64,000 bases of DNA from assembly GCA_017311185.1 (NCBI GenBank), contig JAESUZ010001066.1, positions 682,001 to 746,000 of the forward strand, read 5' to 3'. The first letter of the stretch is position 1; each line of letters starts with the position of its first letter. Shown here in pieces: positions 58,500 to 64,000 of this stretch. The notes under the pieces are model-generated. The model was given only the letters and a program-made list of their open reading frames with translations, was not told the DNA's origin and did no database searches. The stretch comes from Proteles cristata cristata. Taxonomy: Eukaryota; Chordata; Mammalia; Carnivora; Hyaenidae. The translations under genes were made by a program, and so were the position numbers.

Positions 58500-58710
58500 G
58501 GTAACTGGGCAGCTCAGTTGGTTAAGCATCTGACTCTTGATGTTGGCTAAGGTCATGGTCTCACCTTTCATGAGATGAAACCCCACATAGAGCTCTGTGC
58601 TGACAGCACGGGGCCTGCTTGGAATTCTCACTCTCCTTCTCTCTCTGCCCCTCCCCCACTTGCTCACGTGCATGCGCCCTCTCTCTCTCAAAGTAAATAA
58701 ATAAACTAAA
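58500..58710 (+). mobile_element. CAN-SINE (older subtype) with TSD
   Basis: TSD AAAATCTACTTGAA (58486-58499) against AAAATCTACTTCAA (58711-58724). Sense: CTCTTGATGTTGGCTAAGG, GACAGCACGGGGCCTGCTTG, CCCCTCCCCCACTTGC. Confidence 0.95.
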
Positions 58711-58724
58711 AAAATCTACTTCAA

Positions 58725-58984
58725 ATTTACTTTTTTGTAGTATGAAGTAAAGGATAACTTCCATTTAAAAAATATTGATAACCAATTATGCCAGTATGTT
58801 TTACTCCCCACTGTTCTACAGAGCTAACTTTTAAATAAATCAATAGTCTATATATGCATAGGTCTGTTTATGTGATTCCCATTCTGATTCATTGCTCTAA
58901 TGTATACTTGTACCAACAACTCATTACTTTAATTACTCATTATCATTGTTTTATGTGGTCAATGTTCATTGAGGTTTACCCACA
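58725..58984. other. Short unassigned stretch
   Basis: Between the SINE and the next L1 relic. Could be unrecognised LINE. Confidence 0.3.
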
Positions 58985-60430
58985 TATTCTGCCCTTTCTA
59001 TAGCTTTCTCTTCCTTCCTGCAGCCCACACTTTCATCTGAATTTACTTTCCTTCTGCCTGATGACTGTCAGTCAGTACAGGTCCTCAGGAGAGGAGCTCT
59101 CTCAATTTCTGCCTGAAAAATATTTACTTTTCCTTCATTCTCAAAGAGTTCTTTGTTGGATATTAAATTCTAGGTGAGCGGTTATTATTCTCAGGCCCAT
59201 AAATATATTATCCTATCACACTGTTTTCACTTTTTCCCTATCAAGACGATGCTTTCTGCTTAATTGTTGTCCTTTGATGACTGTCTTATTTCTCTTGCTT
59301 TTTGGGGAGTAATTGGGATTCAATAAGTTTGCTGTGATACCTATGTAGGAAATGTTTTAATCCTGCTTAGGGGATTTAGGGATTCTTAAATCTATAGTTC
59401 AATATTTTTCATCAACCACTATCTCCAAATATTTTTTTCTGTCCACATTGTCTCTTTCCTTCCTCTTTCCATCAGTCCATAGCTGATGTTTCGAATTCTT
59501 CCATATTAGAATTCCTACCATGTCTTCTAAACTTTATATCTGCTTCTCTGTATTTTTCTTCTCTTGCTCTTTGCTTTCTTCCAGATGTTTTCTTTTTCTT
59601 ATTTTATAGCTACTATTTATGACTTTAGTTGGGTGAAATCTGCTGTTATACCTATGCATTGATTTCTTAATCTCAGTAAATATCATTCAAATTGCAGACT
59701 TTCCATTTAGTTTTTTCCTTTATAACTTTTAGTGCTCATTCTTAATCTTGTCTGTTATTTCACTGAACAGGGAATGCAGAGTTATTTTACAGTTTGTGTT
59801 TTATTTCTCCATATAGTGCCAATATTTGGAGACCTTCTTGATCTGTTTCTTGCTTTTGTTTCTGCTGGTTTCCTTGAATGCATTATTTTCTCCTAATGTG
59901 ATTGGTTTTTCATTGTGTACCAGAAATTGATTTTGCAAAATTGAATACAGAAGTAATTTAAAGCTTACCGTGGTGTTATCTTCCTCTAGAGAGGATTTAC
60001 ATTTGCTTTTACCAGGTGCCTGGGCAGTACTGACAGCCTGGGAGTCACTCAGTCCAATGTTAAGGATTTCATGGCTGAAAGCTATATTTCAGCCACCACG
60101 GAGGTCTTTTTGCTTCTCGTTCACCCTTAATGTGTGGCCAAGCAAAAGCAAGGAGAATGACCAGACGCCATTCCTTTGACTCAGCCCTGACCCCAGTTCT
60201 TGATCTCTGCTCCTGCTAGTTTGCTGAAAGCATAGCCTAGCCTCACAACTGCCTCATCTAGAGTCAGAAATGTTTACGGGGGATGCGGGGGGTGGGGAGG
60301 TGGAGAGGGAATGGCCTCAGATCTCAGACTCACCTTCTCAGGCTCCTATACTCTTCCATATTCTGTGCTGATACCTCTTTACTATCTTGGTAGAGTTTCC
60401 TTTCCCTAAGTACAGAATTTGTCCAGTTTT
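58985..60430 (-). mobile_element. Ancient L1 5' region relic, antisense
   Basis: TCAATTTCTGCCTGAAAAAT, TCTTTGTTGGATATTAAATT, TCATCAACCACTATCTCCAA, TCTTGATCTGTTTCTTGC, ATTGTGTACCAGAAATTGAT, with a GC-richer part after 60000. The order and T-rich strand match the reversed 5' portion of old L1M elements. It may belong with 56920-58320 as one 5'-to-3' element. Confidence 0.5.
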
Positions 60431-62369
60431 CTCATTTCCTTTATATTGGAGGGTTGCTTAGAATTACCTCTGCTTGGAGCAGAGTAATTTTTTTAAAGCA
60501 TTAACTTTTTGGGTCACTTTCTCAAGAAAAGAAATATATTGAAAGGTAAAATTATCAGCACTTCATAACTTAGCTCAAGGCTGGGGAAATGTCATAGTTA
60601 ACATTTTGAGGGAGAGTATGAAATATGAAGTTTTTAAAATTTCTGATCTAATTATGTTATTTACTGAATTCTTTTCTTTGTTTTATTAAAGCTGCTAACA
60701 AAGTATAACTAGAAACTCTACAAGGGGAGTTGCTGCTACACAAGTGAATAAGAGCTTGGAAAGTGTGTTTTCAACTGGTACCAGAGGGAAAGAAAATGTT
60801 GGACTGTAGCTAACGTGCTTTTAGGATTCTAAATATACCCAGAATTTTAAATGCACAATTTGGTTCATAGTGGAAGGAAACATAAAAAGTATCACGGTAG
60901 ATTGTGTTCTTCTGACTATGAATTCTAAGGCTTTATTCGTTGCGGGTTAGACATACTAGAAGAGAAACAGACAGAATACTTTATATTTTAGGTCAGAGCA
61001 AAGCAGGAAAATCACAGTAGTCGAATGATGTCGTTCAATGTGTGATTTAAAACTGAGATGAGTTATATTTGTATTTGAATAGCAAAATGGATTTCACTTT
61101 TCTGTCTGGCTATAGGCCAGAAGTGCAAAGTGAAAACAGAATCATAAACTATTTTAGAGTTTGTTAACTAAATTCTCAGTTGTTTCACATTATCCCTGTA
61201 GTCAGCTGACTCTCTGTTCTTATCCTGGGATATAAAATAATCAGATCAAGGCACAGGTTATGATGACTACGCTCATTTTCTTTTTGCTTTTAGAATAAAA
61301 AAAATGGCAGAGAAAGAGCTATAGTTTCAGGTGAAGAGTTAGAAAGTCACTGGCTGGCAATCTTTCATGCTTCCTCGTCTTGAAGTAGTTGTAAGATTCT
61401 TTAAGCATTCCACACCAAGGGCACTAACATGCCAGAAGTGGTGGGAAAGGAGCAATGCAGACTTGGAAGCAAGCATGGCAGGTTTTATAGAAGGGCAAGT
61501 AGGTATTGTAGTAGTTTGAGAATCACCAACCATACACTGCCAGGCTCTGTCCAAAATTATGTACCCAAGGCTTTGGCTTCTGTCAGTCTGGCAGCCCAGA
61601 CACTGTGGAGGGCCCTCTGAAGGGGAAAAGTGAAATCTGCATAAAACATATTTTAATTGGACTTCTGGACTTGCAGGAATTAAAGAGAACTCTAAAGAAC
61701 CTGCCACCTGGAAACAGAAGCACAAAAATATGTGCTGAAAAAGGAATCATTAAACAAACTCAAAAGTAACTTTGCCTTAAATATACATGCCTGTATTAGG
61801 GTGACAGCTGGGAAACTGTCTTTGGCCAAGGGCAAAATGGGAGAAATAAATCAGAGACTCTAGGATGAATCCAAGAACTCTCCAAGGGAGATAACATTGT
61901 CCAAAGCCAGTAGTGCCTTCCTGCTTGTATAGAAACAAACATAATTCGTCTACAAACATAGGCTTCCTCAGGTTTTCACGGGTAAAGATGAGCCAAATAG
62001 AGATCAGAATCAAAGATCACTAAGGGTCTAAGAAAACTAACCACTGGTTGAATTTCGGTGGAAATTGCAAGCAACTTATGATATTGGAATTATCAAATAA
62101 TAACTACTAAAATAACTGCATTTAAATAAATGCAAATGAATTATGACTAAATGTAACAAGAGTAACTGTCATGTGGTGGCTTCTACACCCCATCGTATTC
62201 TTTCAATCTTTCAATCTTACCTCTTCTTCAGCCACTGAAGAACTGTGACATATTTGCCACCACAGCATGAAAATGCACTTGGCACTCACACATGCGCTAC
62301 CTGTGGGAATTCATGCCATGGTAACCTTCTTGACCAGTGAAGATCATTTGAATGCAATGACATTTATTA
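60431..62369. other. Stretch without recognised gene
   Basis: The longest frame is 128 codons (61339-61725, minus), no known domain. Nothing else recognised. Confidence 0.4.
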
Positions 62370-63230
62370 ATATATTTTACAGTTAGTTTTTTTCTGTGTC
62401 TTATTTTATAAAAATATTCCCTATAGAAAGTCTGTAATGATCTCTTCTTACACTGCCTTCTAAAATCTCTCTTTTATATTTCAGTCTTAATCTACTGGGA
62501 TTGTCATTTCATGATGAGATGTAATTGAGAGACTTAATGCTTTTTTTAATTTGGAAGATACATTGTCCTAGTTCTTAGCATGGATCTTACTCTGAGTTCA
62601 TCCTTCTACTCAATGGATAGATTTATCTATCTCTGTACTAATACTACAGTGTGTTAATTAAATTTAGTTTTATAAAGGATCTTGTATCTGGTAGGAACAT
62701 TTCTTCTCCATTATTTTTTTCAGTTTCTTTAATGTCTTCAGTCTTCTTGGATTTTTGCTGTTCTATATAAATTTTAGAACTTTTTGTTAAATTATTGGAA
62801 AAAACTACTTAGCATTTTTTAATTGAATTTAGAATTTTGTTGGAGATTATTTGTATTCTTATGATTTTGAGTTTTCCTACTCTTGATTATGAGATACATT
62901 TTTAAGTATTTAGGTCTTCTTTGGTGTCTTTCAAGAAGCTTCAACATTTTCTCCATACGTATCCTGTGCAGCTTTTGTTAAATTTGTATCATTGTGGTTT
63001 TTCTTCTTTTTTTCTATAAAGGGTATCTTTCATAGATTATTTTTATAATAATATTTTATAACAAATAATAATGCAGTTTTCTTTGTATACTGATTTGTCT
63101 TTGGCTACCTTGCTACAGTTTCTTACTATTCTGATATTTTTATCTATTCATTCTTTGTCTTCTAGGTGGACAATTATGTCACACGCAAATAATGAAAATA
63201 TTTTCTTTCCTTCAGATACTTAGAACATTG
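62370..63230 (-). mobile_element. Degenerate L1 ORF2, antisense
   Basis: TTGGTGTCTTTCAAGAAGCT, TTGTATACTGATTTGTCTTT, TGGCTACCTTGCTACAGTTT, GGACAATTATGTCACACGCA then AATAATGAAAATATTTTC are the reversed L1 RT-domain signature, riddled with stops. Confidence 0.75.
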
Positions 63231-63234
63231 TGCT

Positions 63235-63545
63235 TGGCTGCATGACTTGGATGTTATTGAACATGATGGGAGCAGAAGCTTAAAATATCTACGCACAGTT
63301 AGACCAATCTTCTCCTATCTTTAGCCATGAGAAGACCATGCCTTGAATAACCATTGTTCCAAGGAAGATGAAAGACACGAGTTGCAGATCTGGATTCAAC
63401 CCACGGCTTGCAGCAAGCCGAGCCAAGCCCAGCCTATATCAGCCAAACCTCAGCAAAGTGAGAAATAAATGTTTATTGTGGCATGTCCCTGAAATTATGT
63501 GGTTGTTGTGGCAGCAGCAGACTGCTACAACATTGAACGTCCAGT
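63235..63545 (+). repeat. Possible LTR or L1 3'-terminal repeat
   Basis: AGCCGAGCCAAGCCCAGCC, GTGAGAAATAAATGTTTATT and a terminal GCAGACTGCTACAA resemble the 3' end of an old mammalian LTR with its AATAAA signal. Family uncertain. Confidence 0.4.
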
Positions 63546-64000
63546 TATGGAAGAGTGCTCCCTTGTCAATAAATGTTTCCCACCAACCTTACAATCTACT
63601 GCCCTTTGCGTTCTGCCCCTTCTAGTCCTATACACTTAAAGACCACCCTCATACATAGTCTATTGGTTCTTGCTTTTATATTTTTGCCAGGCTTAGAAAT
63701 TTTTTGATGTGCAAGGTATCTTCTCCCAAAGCAGGGATTGTATGTCCCCTGTCTGGCTCTGCTGAGACTTGACACTATTTTTGGCCTGAAGACAATACAT
63801 GATGAAAGGTAGATCTTGAGGAAGATAAGCATCATCCTGCAAGGCAACCACTTCACGTAAGGCCTTTATGGAACAGGGAAGGGTGCTCTCCTCTTGCAAG
63901 GGGGAAAGAACTTTTGCGAGGCAGTGAATTCAGTGAACTGTAGGTGTTCAAGATTCTCAGGCTCATCCACTCAAATGTCCTCATCATAGATCTTTGAGTC
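63546..64000. other. Stretch without recognised gene, cut by window edge
   Basis: Two overlapping antisense frames in different phases (63596-63856 and 63693-63899) could be a frameshifted relic of an old element, but I recognise no domain. Confidence 0.35.

Overview
This window is nuclear DNA of a placental carnivore, most likely a cat (Felidae). The main evidence is about two dozen tRNA-derived carnivore SINEs (CAN-SINE) of the feline type. They start with GGGGCGCCTGGGTGGCTCAG, run through GGTCATGATCTCACGG and GGCTCTGTGCTGACAG, and end in a CT-rich stretch and AAATAAATAAA. Many are flanked by exact 12-18 bp target-site duplications (TSDs). Older mammalian repeats (MIR, L2, L1, MaLR-like LTRs, MER5A and another hAT-Charlie remnant) fill much of the rest. 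The base composition is AT-rich, with CpG mainly inside SINEs. Nothing looks bacterial or viral in organisation.

I found no protein-coding gene that I can support. The longest open frames (164, 137, 134, 129, 128 codons) match no family I know. Several lie in repeats: microsatellites, SINE antisense, L1 3' UTR or LTR sequence. The window reads as an intergenic or deep-intronic region. The best non-repeat signals are a perfect CTCF-core match at 13115-13128 that overlaps a possible minus-strand exon (13086-13167), a small CpG-rich block at 17257-17442, and a 37-bp strictly alternating purine/pyrimidine tract at 42269-42305.

Layout. 1-9 kb: SINEs, three MIRs in alternating orientation, two L2 pieces. 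9-18 kb: microsatellites, SINEs, the CTCF motif, a MaLR-like LTR split by a SINE, and the CpG-rich block. 18-23 kb: hAT-Charlie and MER5A remnants and a second split LTR. 23-35 kb: L1 3' fragments, two adjacent SINEs, a 5' U6 snRNA micro-insertion with a perfect TSD, and an L2 3' end. 35-46 kb: an L1 ORF2 relic, a SINE inside a SINE tail, young SINEs, and a compact MaLR-like proviral relic. 46-64 kb: several minus-strand L1 relics, an L2 copy, more SINEs and AT/CA microsatellites.

The most informative pattern is the stratigraphy of the SINEs. Sequence differences sort the copies into older types and a younger type carrying GACTTTCGCTTAGGTC, GACTGCCAGCTCAGAGCC and CTAGAAATAAAT. The younger type shows the cleanest TSDs. 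One copy (53567-53777) mixes features of two types. Boundaries of ancient repeats are approximate, because they were read by eye without alignment software.
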